Assembly: GCA_002786025.1 (NCBI GenBank)
Contig: NHNW01000017.1
Coordinates: forward strand, 744,001 to 808,000
From: Zasmidium citrigriseum
Taxonomy: Eukaryota; Ascomycota; Dothideomycetes; Mycosphaerellales; Mycosphaerellaceae
Length of the DNA: 64,000 nt
Direction of reading: 5' to 3'
Of this stretch, positions 22,890 to 33,241 are shown piece by piece (positions within the stretch are counted from its first letter, which is position 1; every line of letters begins with the position of its first letter). Both the position numbers and the translations under genes were made by a program. Below the pieces are notes generated by a model, which worked only from the letters and a program-made list of their open reading frames with translations, was not told where the DNA came from and did no database searches.

Positions 22890-25800
22890 ATGTACAATTA
22901 GCGGATGAATTAGCGATGCTTTAGTAGCGTTAGGAGCTTCGTAAGCCTATTAGCCGGCATGCGGGTAGTTTCCAGCTAGTTAACCTTCAAATTACCGGCA
23001 AGATATCGTTCTCGTAACTAGCATTGCTGTATATCCATATGTCGCATCCTCGTGTTAATTCTTCTAGCGGGTGTAGTAATTACACGAAGGGTTTGTAGGT
23101 TGTNNNNNNNNNNNNNNNNNNNNNNNNNNNNNNNNNNNNNNNNNNNNNNNNNNNNNNNNNNNNNNNNNNNNNNNNNNNNNNNNNNNNNNNNNNNNNNNNN
23201 NNNNNNNNNNNATCCGCATAAGAAGCGTTAGACGCCCTAAAGAACTCTCTAAGGTCGGCATTAGCCTTAGTCGCCCTATACGCTAGGCTTAATGATTTCG
23301 TACACCGGAGATACCGAAGCAGGTGCTAAGCCGCCCTAAGGTGTGTAGGAGAGGGGTTCTTCAGGTGCTATGCTAATAGAGAGGTCGCGAAAGCAATATC
23401 CGGCCGTGTCTAAATAGCAGCAAAGTTTAGGCTGCTAACTAGGCTGCGATATTCCTTCGTGCGGGCAGCATTCTCCGGCGCTAGGCTAGGTGCCCTATCG
23501 AAACCGTAGGGCAGGGGGGTTTCCACCCTTCGCACAATGTCTAGGGGAAAACGTACCGCTATACGGTCGACATATGTAGCCTAATTAAGCTAGATCCGGC
23601 GGAGAGCGCGATCACGGGTAATCCGGATCCCGCAAAACCACTTTAGGGGTCCCATCTCCCGTATCGCAAAGCGAGCCATTAGGTCACGTTAGACCTAAAG
23701 GGCCTCCTCACGGTCCTTATCCTAGAAGGCTAGCATAATGTCGTCTATAAAGAAGAAGATTAACACCCGTCCCTTCACGCAGAGGCACTCTACCACCTAT
23801 ACAAAACCAAGTTCCTTAAGCGTCTCCCTTAGGAGGTTGTACCATAGGTTCGGTGCTTCCTTGAACCCGTATAACGCCTTAACGTACTTTAGGAGCACCC
23901 CCGGTTTCCAAAATAGTTTAGGCGGGCGAAGATAGATAGGTGCTAGAAGGTCGGCGTTAAGGAAGGCATTGATAGCATTAAGCTAAATAGTTTCGAGGTC
24001 GAAGTACGCAATAATTGCAATCAACAGGCGGAAAACCCTCGTAGGGAGCGTTGTAGCGTAGGTATCGTTTAGAGTCTCCTAAAGGTCGCCCCTAGCGTAG
24101 AGTCTCGCCTTAAACTTGGTTAAGAGGTTGTTCTCGTCCGCTTTATACGTCCAGACCTAGGTAAGGGGAACCGGTTTAGTTAGCACCTTAGATTCGTCGA
24201 CTTCATACTAGGTTCCCATCTAACAGGCTTTCTCCTACTCCTCCTTAGTTGCGATTTGAAATTCAGCCGCAAACTTATGTTTAAGGACCTGTTCCTATCG
24301 ACGAGGGACGGGTAGGAGAGTTCGAACATTAACCTTGTAGGCGTATTCCTCCATCGCAACCTAGGCTGCTTCCACTGCAAACGCCGCTAGGTGGTTAGTA
24401 ACCCGGGGCTTCTTTAGGCGCGGAAGGAGTTTAGCCTTAAGGTCCATCTCCGGTAGGCGTGTATGCTATAGAAGCGAGGTAGGGGTAGACGGTAGAGGGA
24501 GAGCCTAGCGATTAGGAGGTACTAGCTAGTATTAATGCAGACCCGGGGTATATTCGAGCGGAAAGATGGGGTCCTGGAGTACCGGGGGGAAGTAGACATC
24601 CTCCTTCATAGGCTCATTATAGTAGCTATAGGGGTACTCCATCTCAACCGGGCTTTTAGGAGAAACAGCCGTGGAGGGTCCCCCGTCGATAGGTGTAGCC
24701 GGTCGAAGATCTTCCGCTGTTACTAGTACTAGGCTAGGCACAATCTCTGTCTAGTAGATATCGTAGCCCTAACTAAGTAGGAGGAGATTATTAAATTAAT
24801 TAGCAAAGGATAGGCGGGGAGGCTAAAGGGCAATGTTAAACTATAGTTCATTCGGAAATGTCTACCCCACGTCAAAATCATAGGCTCCCTAATACACCTG
24901 CTCCTCGTTAAAGATAACATCGCGAGTCTAGATAACCTTGCGTAAGGAGGGGATCTAGATCCGATAGATGCTATAGCCTTCAAACCCTACTAGGTAGCCT
25001 ATATAGGCACGAGGCGCCATCTTAGCCTTCCTTAGGGGATCCTTCGGGTTCGTACGGTAGGCGTAAGAACGGGAGCCCACCACCCGCATGTGTGCTATAG
25101 ATAGGGCTCGACCGGTAGCAACCTTAATAGGAGTCTTCCACCCTAGGCCCTTCGTTAGGGATCGATTTAGAATAAACGCTGCCGTAGCCACTATCTCTAG
25201 TTAGAGGTTCTCTAGCAGGTTCGCCTAGATCGTTAGACACCTAGCTATAGTAATAAGTAGCGTACCCGCTCGCTCCGCAGGATCCTACTTAGGGGTGTAT
25301 AGTGCCGTGAGATTGAGGCTAACACCGCTCCGTCGTACCCTCGAGCGGAAGGTAATGCTAAATGCCGAGTCGTTGTCGGCCTAAAGGACAATAAGCTCGC
25401 GGCCAAGGGCCCGTACAAAGCGAATCAGCTCCTCGTAGAACTCTAACATAGTGTTCTAGTTGCAGGTCGGTGTTGTCCACACGAAGTGCATGTGCGTATA
25501 GACATCATAGGCGTGCAGGAGGTAGTTGTCCCCGTTGTAAGCCTAATCGAGGTAGACAACATCTATTACGATATCCGAGAAAGGGGCAGGTAGGCGCATA
25601 CGAACCGGCTTCCTCCTAGAGATCTGTTTGTAGGCTTTGGATAGAGCACATGCCTCACATTCCTTAGTTAGGGGGGCTAGAGTACCGTTAGCTACGATTG
25701 CGTTAGTAACAGCATCCGGAAGGTAGGCAATGCGGTCTCCCCCAATGTGACTAAACAGCCGGTGCCATTATTTACCGGTAAGGCACCTCTTAGGAAGCGG

Positions 25801-27360
25801 GTGCCTACTACTCTGTACCGCAAAGGTCTAAATGCGGCGAGCGTCGTCCTATTATTAGGTAGCAACCTAAGCCACCGTTAGGGGACGACCATCTCTCGTT
25901 AGCGGCCATTTGTACACCCGGAATCGAGCAGAGGGAGGGCTAGGTGCTACTACATTAAGATAGGGGTAGCCCTAGCGACGGCGCAGCTATGAGACTAGTC
26001 GGTTCTGCCTATTATACTAGGTATCGGTGCGCTCGTCAAGGTAAAGTCTAGAGAGGCGCATCTTCGGGCTAGAGACGATGTTAGTGTAGAACCTAGGTAT
26101 ATAGAGGACATCCTTCAAGTTCAGGTAGAGTGTCTACCTATTAATAGCCTTTAGGGGTATCTTAGCCCGGCCCTTCGCAACTGCACAGAGAGTGCTATTG
26201 CCCGCGTAAATAATAGTGTTACGGGGTATGCTCTCCACTTCAAAGCTAGCTAGCATAGGGTTATTAATAATATAGGCATTGGAGCTAGAGTCGAGCAACT
26301 ACTCGGCCACGAGGTCGTGAGACTCCGTATACATTACCATAGGGCGGATCTGTACAGAGGCACGAGGATTAGGGGGCGGTAGAGCCTTATTAACTCTTAG
26401 AAAGTTAACACTAAGCTTCCCCATGTTAGTATTAAGGTCACTAATCTCCCTCGGGGTAGACGACTCGGTCTAAGATGCCTTCTAGATTGCCTAGGCCACA
26501 GGGTCCCTATATCGTTCAGCCTATCGACGGCAGAAGGAGAGGTGTTCGTAGTAGTACTTCTAGTAGTAGCGGAGCCATTGCTTCTGTTCGGCGGTTATGT
26601 CCTTCTAGGTAGGGCGAAGGGTGTAGTTAATAATCTCACAATTACCTAGGCGGTTACAGGCCTTATGTGGTGGCTTGCTAGTAATTTTCTTAACAGTTAG
26701 ACCTCCACGGCGCTAACGGGGTCGTCGAGCGGCACGCTTAGGCGGAAGGTCAATCCCTCCGTCGTTATTAGGTGGGCCGTCCTAAACGGCCGCAGATAGC
26801 TTGGTAGTACCCGCCTAGAAGACCGCATTAAGAGAGACATCCTTCGTAAGACCAACTAGGCGGCGGCGAAGAAAGTCCCTACACATAGTGATCCCCTCCT
26901 TAAAGCTTCGGGCCATCTAAGCAATTAGACGTCCCTAAGTAAGGTCGATCCGGGCCTCAACTATGTTATAGAAGTTATGAAAGGCCTAAGGTGATAGGGG
27001 GTGATTAGCCGCATTAAGCTTTAGCCGGTGGTTATTCTACAAGGTGACGAAGGTCTCGTAGTCGTTAGTCTTTAGTCCCTACATTAGGTCGTCGTGTGCA
27101 TCCTAAAGCTAGCGGTTCCGGTTGTCTAGGGAGGGTTTAAGCTAAGAACAGATATACTACTACTATTCATTAATCGTCTAGAGGCGACTAAGTGCCTTAG
27201 AGTACTAGCTAGGGATAGTCCGGTTAAGATACGCCTTCTAGTCCCTCTTGTTAGCAACAAAACGGGACCAGGCCTCCCGTTCATAGTTGAAGCGGAGGAT
27301 AGTAGTATTGTACCTGTCGACGGCATACCGGTGACGGAGCTGCTGCATCTAGTTAACCTC
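22890..27360 (-). pseudogene. Copia gag-pol region, inactivated by stops
   Basis: Domains in element order, minus strand: gag-like region about 27360-26500; protease about 26320-26200 (LLDSSSNAYIINN, aligning with the Copia D-S/T-G active-site stretch); zinc-binding pre-integrase region about 25860-25640 (WHRLFSHIGGDR, then CEACALSK); integrase core about 25620-25150 with D in VVYLD, D in ADND and E in PAERA; integrase C-terminal part to about 24960 (GSRSYAYRTN, YIGYLVGFEGYSIY); reverse transcriptase about 24170-23640 (VWTYKADENNLLTKFKARLY, KALYGFKEAP, and FFFIDDIML as the catalytic box); then LVSSLNFAAI-stop-TRPDIAF; and RNase H tail about 23040-22890 (HMDIQQC, TRMPANRLTKLL). In-frame TAG replaces conserved Gln at many points, for example in the reverse transcriptase after DIML. 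The frame is largely unshifted, so loss of function comes from point changes. Borders are approximate. Confidence 0.88.
23104..23211. other. Assembly gap (108 N)
   Basis: A run of 108 unknown bases inside the retrotransposon, between the reverse transcriptase end and the RNase H tail. It is a sequencing or assembly gap, so the true element length may differ slightly. Confidence 1.
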
Positions 27361-27731
27361 CTCGCCGTCGACAGGTACGTCGACTTCCGGGAAGTCGAGG
27401 AACACAGGTTCCTAAGGTTCGGGGTCGGGGTAAACCTAACGTATGCCTATAGGGTGTTAAGCATCGATAGGAACCTAAATTGTCTCGACAGGCCTTATGT
27501 ATCTCTAGATACCGGTACGTCGTGCCCTAGTAATGGCTTGCGAGGCAAAATCGTCAAATTGGCGGGGATCCGAACAGACGATCTCGAACGCCTGTCTAGC
27601 CTAAACGGTAGTAAAGGGGTCGGTAGTAGGAAAAGAGGCCGCTATAGTATCGTGAGAGTAGGCGCTAGGGAAGTAGCGATTCGAATAACAGACAAAGGGT
27701 AATCCAATTAATAGCGGACCGGGCTTATGAC

Positions 27732-27944
27732 TATAAGAAGAGCACTAACACTAATATGCATGAGACAATAACCATAATCGTATTTAGGTAGTATTAGCCG
27801 GTAACTATATACAGAGGTCACCCATCTACCTAAAAACGCCGAAAAACCCGTGAAAACACCGAATATGCCATATCTAGTGCCGAATCCTCCGAAAGTGAAA
27901 CATGCCGTAATGGGCCCACCTAGGTGGCCCGTGTGGGGCTGACA
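27732..27944 (-). repeat. Right LTR (5' LTR in element sense)
   Basis: 213 bp, aligning without gaps to the left LTR. It carries the mutated base at 10 of the 12 differing sites, including two in its first six bases (TATAAG where the left copy has TGTGAG). It ends GCTGACA at 27944, directly before the second GAGCT. Confidence 0.95.
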
Positions 27945-27949
27945 GAGCT
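27945..27949 (+). repeat. Target-site duplication GAGCT (right copy)
   Basis: Matches 20871-20875 exactly. It also forms the left part of a short palindrome, AGCTGCA-G-TGCAGCT, at 27946-27960. Confidence 0.93.
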
Positions 27950-28839
27950 GCAGTGCAGCTGGTGGAGCAAAAGGCGGGGGTGGGGTCGGTTGGAGGCATA
28001 TTTATATTTGATGAGAATGCCATTTCGAGTTAATGCAAAGTTTATTAATAATATTGCAAAGATCTTACGGGTTGGGATGCCTGATTGTTCCCGAATGGTT
28101 GTTGCTTCCATTGGCAGGGTTTGTGTAGGAGAGAGTTGAGGGCGCGTTCGTATCAATCTCGGTCTCGGACTCGGGCGCTGACCGGCTTGTTGATCCGCAT
28201 TGAGCAGAGATCTGCATCGTCTAAATCCGAGTAGCCGGACCGGTTCCTTCCAGCTTTCAACCTCACCTTTGACCTCAACCTCACCTCGGCAACACTGTTA
28301 CACATTGCTGATCGCACATGCACCGATGCAAGCCGGGCGCAGACAGTACTTGCCGCCGCCGCCTTCTTCATGCCGCCGCCTTCTTCATGCCGCCGATAAG
28401 AAGGGTCACTCGATGCTTGAGCCCAGGCGAGGTGACAAAGGCCTCCTCTCTCGCCATGACTGGTCGATACCCCAAGACGAGCTGAGGCAGAGGCGAACTC
28501 CAACAGGCCTCGTAAGAGTACTATTCCAATGCTCGTGTCAGTCCCATGGCTCAAATTGCTTTGGGAAGACAAAGATCTCCCTTTGAACAACGCAACTCGA
28601 CCACGGTAGTTTGGACACGGTCCAAACTCTGCATGCTCACTGTAGGTAGATCAAAGAGACTGTCCATACTAGCCCTTGGAGCTCTACTCGTCTCGGCCTC
28701 GTATCACCTCGTATGTTCGGTACCTTCCAAAGCCTTTGGATAAACTTTTGCCCAGCTGGCAAAAGAATCGTGGAGACAGATGCATTAAGTAGGAGGACAC
28801 TTGACCAGCATCAATAGGAGAAGCATCTACGAATTCAAC
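27950..28839. promoter_or_regulatory. Displaced urease upstream region / MFS transporter promoter
   Basis: Before the retrotransposon arrived, this sequence was directly upstream of urease on one side and of the MFS transporter on the other. It is now about 7.2 kb from the urease start. A short imperfect duplication of GCCGCCTTCTTCAT lies around 28355-28395, next to a CGATAAG sequence that fits the HGATAR consensus of AreA-type nitrogen regulators (a single weak match). No protein gene is recognised. Confidence 0.45.
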
Positions 28840-30788
28840 ATGGGTCTAGGAGTACTGGAACAACCAGGCCAAGTGCCAGGCAAGTATCACCGCCTGCTAA
28901 GATCATCACAATTGCTAAACAGCTTCACAGGCACCGCAACTTTAGAACACCTCGACGGAAGAACTTCCAGTACGACGTGTACCACCAACGCCAAACGCAG
29001 CAAAGATGGCATTATTCTGGTACCACAGCCTAGCGATGATCCGCAGGACCCCCTGGTGAGTGATCTCGCGAAAGCGGTCGTAGACGAGTGCAATGTGACT
29101 GATGAGGCTTCCAGAATTGGCCCCTCTGGCAGCGAGACATGATAACCGGTATACTCAGCTCGGTATCCGTCCTGAGCGCTGCACTCACTTCCATCATGGC
29201 CGCAAATAATATCACCTACTTCCTCTGGTTCAAGAGAATAAGCTTCACCGACATGGCCTTACTGACTGGCTGGCATCTGCTAGGCATAGGTGTTGGCGGG
29301 CCAGTCTTCGTGGCCAGCGCTCGTATCTGGGGTAAACGACATCTGTATCTTTTGGGTTCTCTGATAATCATTGTGAGTTCTGTCTGGGCTGGTTGTAGCG
29401 GTCATGACTATGAGTCGATGGTCGCCGCTCGTTTCTTTCAGGTGAGCAAAGCGGAATGCCTGGTTGACTGCAAATCGCTGACAGCTACACAGGGCCTGGG
29501 GCTGGCACCCTTCGAAGCTCTGATCAATGCCACGGCTGGAGATCTCTACTTCGTGCATGAGAGCGGCAAGCGAATGGCTCTCACCAACATGAGTCTATTT
29601 GGATCCTCGTTCTTTGCTCCAGTCATAGTCGGCCGGTACGTATTGTTCACGTTGGACATGATCAGATCATCTAATGTTTGTCACCCAAGGATGTCGCTAT
29701 CGATCGGCTGGCAATGGTCATTTTGGCTCGTGGCTATATTCACGGCGGCCTTGTTTCCTCTAGTGGCCTTGTTCTGCCCTGAGACCACATACATTCGCAC
29801 TCCCGGGTCAACTTCAATCGACAGTGCATCCAAGAACACCATTGACTCCCCTGACGCTGATATCAAACCGGAGATACGATTCGAAGAACGCATAGTTGCA
29901 AGTCAGCAAAGCAGCCTATCCAAACCAAAGCTCCTCTCACGACAGTCACTACGGATATTCGATGGCCGTAAAACTGATGAACCCTTCTGGAAAGTCTTCC
30001 TGCGTCCATTTCCACTCTTCTTACATCCGGCAGTGCTCTGGAGCTGTTTGATCCAAGGAATCGTCATCGGTTGGACTGTCCTTGTCGGTGTTATGCTTGC
30101 CTTTGTTGCGATTCAATGGAACTTCAACGAAGCCGACACCGGTTATCTGTACGTTGGAGGCTTCGCTGGAGCGTTGCTGGGAATGGTCTTCAGCGGCCTT
30201 TTGAGCGACTAGAGCGCCAAATGGTTGACGAAGCTCAATGGAGGGACATGTAAGTCCTCCTCCACCCTGTGCCTTGATATTTTCGCTGCTGACGAAAGTA
30301 CAGACGAACCAGTATTCCGCATGCTCCTCGTCCTTCCACTCCTAATATTTGGCGCCGGCGGTCTCTACGGCTTCGGCATCACAGCCTCCGACAAATCCTA
30401 CGGCTACATCCTCCTGGACGTCTTCTTCGGCTGGCTCTGCGGCGGAATGGTCTTTGGCACCGTCGGAGCAGCTCTATACATCGTTGATGCTCTCCGCGAT
30501 ACTACCGTCGAAGCCTTCACTTGCCTACTGCTGTTCAAGAACGTCTTTGCGTTTGGGATCTGCTATAGTGGCTACAACTGGCTCATGGGGTCGAGTGTCA
30601 AAGAGCTGTTCACGATTGTGGCGAGCGTGGAAGTTGGCATTTGTGCATTGACGATTCCGATGTGTGAGTTCTCTAGGATTCTGGATGAGGGCTAATGGAG
30701 CTGACGAGTTTGTGTAGATGTGTTTGGGAAGAAGATTCGGTACTTCTTTGGACGGAACGATATTCTCCGTATCTTCAAATTAAGATGA
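28840..30788 (+). pseudogene. Hol1-type MFS transporter with one in-frame TAG
   Basis: Six exons (28840-29055, 29115-29441, 29493-29635, 29690-30249, 30304-30663, 30718-30788) would give 558 codons. The N-terminal motif ILVPQPSDDPQDPL-NWPLW and the later GLGLAPFEALINATAGDLYF, SGKRMALTN and GWQWSFW are typical of the Hol1-like branch of the DHA1 MFS family (drug, polyamine or siderophore-like substrates; the substrate cannot be told). About twelve membrane helices are spread along the protein. At 30210-30212, right after GLLSD, the frame reads TAG, yet it continues with conserved family sequence (SAKWLTKLNGG-TYEPVFRM, GLYGFGITASDKSYG, EAFTCLLLFKNVF) and correct splices to the end. The simplest repair is one base, such as TGG to TAG. 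It could be a recent pseudogene, a strain polymorphism or an error. Confidence 0.85.
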
Positions 30789-31268
30789 GACACTGAGATG
30801 ATCAGATTGGCTTGTCTTTACGGAAGACCAGTGAGAAGGGAACGAAGCGTCCTGATCGGCTCTGGGAGCGACAGCTATCGACTCTAAAAGCATGTGACTA
30901 TTCGGTCTTGGAAGCACATTCTTATCTCTGCGGTAGAGTCACGCCATGGGTGGCCATTTCAGGAGCGGCCTAATCGGTCGGTCAATCAAACTCAATCAAT
31001 ATTGATTTCTCTCGGAGACGTGGGCACAGCCTCGAGGAAAAGGTACAGCAGCTTACTCCTGACAGAAAGTTCCGCATTTCATCGCAGCGTGCGATCCAGC
31101 AGGCGATGAGGATGTGAATTTCTCGGATGGTGACTTGAGGTTCGGATTTTCAAGCGACGTTGTTGTGATTATTGAAAAGCGCCCGGGCCCTCCCGCTGAG
31201 CTTACCTAGTAAGCTCGATCCACCAACCACCCACGCCAAATATTGCTTCAGTCCTTGCGCGCCTCCAA
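30789..31268. other. Intergenic
   Basis: 480 bp between the MFS transporter and the HMG-box gene, both read rightward. No gene is seen; the promoter of the HMG-box gene should lie here. Confidence 0.5.
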
Positions 31269-32718
31269 ATGAGCTCCTTCAATTCCCCCATCAACTACAT
31301 CAATCAATTCACCCGCCTCTTCGCCACCGTCGAGGTCCCTCATCAAGACATGCAGACGCCAGGCAACTACCCGCCTCCGCCGCCGGCGACGATGGCGCCG
31401 CCGCCGTACCCTATGGAGAAGATCTCGGTCATCGTGGACAAGCAAAAGTTCATTGCGACGAGGAACGCGGTCAGTATTCATCTTTCGTACAGCTCTCCAC
31501 CCAAGCTTCATCCGCACCACGCGCCGACGCGACGCGAAGATGCCGGCCATGCCAGAAATTCCCTACAAGATGGAAAATCAGCAGTCGCCATCGCCAGGAA
31601 TCGTCTCGACTCCAGGCAGCTCTGCTCATGCGCCCGGTCGCGCGCGACACCCTGCAGAGATGTCGCGTTGAAGACGTCGAACCTCGAGCGCGTGACAACC
31701 ACAACGTAGAAATGTCTGACTGACCTAACAACAGCTCACCAACGCGTTCGTTGGCCTTAGTGGTGCCATCGACACGGCTGTGAAGGCTTATGTCGCCCAC
31801 ACCAATGCCGTCCTCGAAGAAAATGCAAGCCTCGACGTGGGCTACCTCATGCAACCGCTGATGAACCTCAACAACGTCGCCCAAATCGCCCAGCAGGCCA
31901 TACTTCAGAATGGCACCCCGGCAGTCAACCCACAGCTCAACCCGGACGGCACCAAGAAGAAGCGTCAATACAAGCCTCGCGACCCTAACGCGCCCAAGCG
32001 TCCGTTGACGGCCTACTTCCGCTACTTGCAAGAGCAACGTCCCAAGATCGCGGCAGAGCTGAACGCAAGAGGTCCGAATGCAGAGGGCGGCAAGGCTGGC
32101 GACATCTCGAAGATGGCCACGGAAAGGTGGAACGTCATGACACCTCAGCAGCAGGCGCCATACCGTCAGGCATACCAGAGCGAGATGAAGGCATACAACG
32201 ACGCGGTGAAGGTCTACAAAGCTGCCGGTGGCCAAGTCGAAGACGAGGATGCTGCCGCTGAGGACGATGACGAAGTCGCCGCTCCTGCACCGCAGACTGT
32301 GGTTGCTGCCGCTGATCCGGAGGAAGATGACGATGACGACGACGATGATTCGAGCGAAGAGGAATCGTCAAGCGAGGAAGAAGAGGAGGAAGAAGTTCCT
32401 GCCCCTCCTCCAGTCAAGAGCCCTGAGGCTGTGAAGAAGACGCCGAAGAGTGGCCCCAAGAAGATCAAGGCCGGTGCGGACCCCGTTGAGCCCGTTCCAA
32501 GCTCCGTACCAGCGAAGAAGCGTAAGGAGCCAGCGTCTGCCGGCGAGGAAGGCGGCAAGAAGAAGCGCGGTCGTCCAACGAAAGCCGAACAGGCTGCCAA
32601 ACAGGCCACCGCCGGGTCCTCGCAACCTGTCGAAACTCCTCAGCCAGAAGCCACTCCTTCCACCGACAAGAAGAAGGAGAAGAAGAAGAAGCGCAAGTCT
32701 GAGGGAGCCGCAGCTTGA
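31269..32718 (+). CDS. HMG-box DNA-binding protein, HMO1-like layout
   Basis: Two exons (31269-31469 and 31735-32718) with a 265-nt intron give 394 residues. The N-terminal 60-130 residues are helical (FVGLSGAIDTAVKAYVAHTN). A single HMG box follows at about residue 150 (DPNAPKRPLTAYFRYLQEQR to YRQAYQSEMKAYNDAV). After it come a long Asp/Glu run and a Lys-rich tail (KKKEKKKKRK). Helical N-terminus plus HMG box plus basic end is the layout of yeast Hmo1, which works at rRNA and ribosomal protein genes; this equivalence is an inference. A later ATG at 31351 is possible. The first exon is Pro-rich. The acidic stretch is repetitive and prone to misalignment. Confidence 0.82.
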
Positions 32719-33241
32719 GAGCGTCCACGCCCTTGTCGAGAATGGTCCATGTTTGTTAGTAGTGCGTGCTGCGTTGATTGGCTTTATGATTCCCATTGGC
32801 GCCGAGATACCTGTACGTTCTGTTTCGATACTTGTAATGAACAGATGCTATGCTTACCTTGTGTTCACTGTCTTTCTATATTTTGTGCTGGAGATCAGTT
32901 GCGTCAGGCGGACGACAATGCGTCACCGTCGGGTCGCTTGCTGTGCTCGTGCTGGTGCCCTAAGTTACTTGGAAGACGCTCGTGTTTTGATTCGACAAGG
33001 ACATCGAAAGGCGTATTCGACCGTCTGACCCTCATCTACCTAAAGAAGTCAAAGGGGAAGGATCTAGCAGCTAGGGCTCCATGAACGTCACGGCGAGCCT
33101 CTTTGTCAGCTTCCGAAGGTATTGTACGGGTTCCAGGATTCAAGGCCATGTGAGGCCCAAGCTGCGAGCGACTGTCAGAAACTTTGCTTTATAGTCGATT
33201 CTGCCTGCATCTCGTTTTGCTGCATCATTAGGAATTCAAAA
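32719..33241. other. Intergenic
   Basis: 523 bp between the HMG-box gene and the monooxygenase gene. The 3' UTR of the first and the promoter of the second are expected here; nothing else is seen. Confidence 0.5.

Larger units (their letters stand above)
20876..27944 (-). mobile_element. Ty1/Copia LTR retrotransposon, RIP-mutated, full length
   Basis: A 7,069-bp element bordered by two 213-bp direct repeats and a 5-bp target duplication. Read on the minus strand, its order is LTR, gag-like region, protease, integrase, reverse transcriptase, RNase H, an extra ORF, a purine-rich tract (around 21089-21100) and the second LTR. Integrase before reverse transcriptase is diagnostic of the Copia superfamily. 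All coding regions are broken by stop codons, nearly all TAG where the family has Gln or Trp, with a few TAA. The LTRs differ at 12 sites and every difference is a CpA/TpG-to-TpA transition, the RIP signature. A run of 108 N lies inside it. The element cannot code for its own movement. Confidence 0.95.

Noticed and set aside
27331..27702. A rightward open frame of 123 codons inside the retrotransposon
   Set aside because: It is antisense to the gag-like region. Loss of CAG and TGG codons on one strand changes stop frequency on the other, so the open frame is not evidence of coding.
20876..27944. Gypsy-type element or endogenous retrovirus
   Set aside because: Integrase precedes reverse transcriptase, the FIDDI-type box and the RNase H tail fit Copia, and there is no envelope-like membrane protein.
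28350..28400. Repeated GCCGCC / TTCTTCAT units as a possible CRISPR-like or regulatory array
   Set aside because: Only two to three imperfect units without spacers; a simple short tandem duplication in eukaryotic DNA.
28153..28590. A leftward 145-codon open frame between the right LTR and the MFS gene
   Set aside because: No motif and Ser/Arg-rich; lies where the urease and MFS promoters should be.
30149..30212. A possible 64-nt intron (GTACGT...CTAG) that would remove the TAG in the MFS transporter
   Set aside because: It would delete a conserved helix and leaves the following exon out of frame, with a stop a few codons later.
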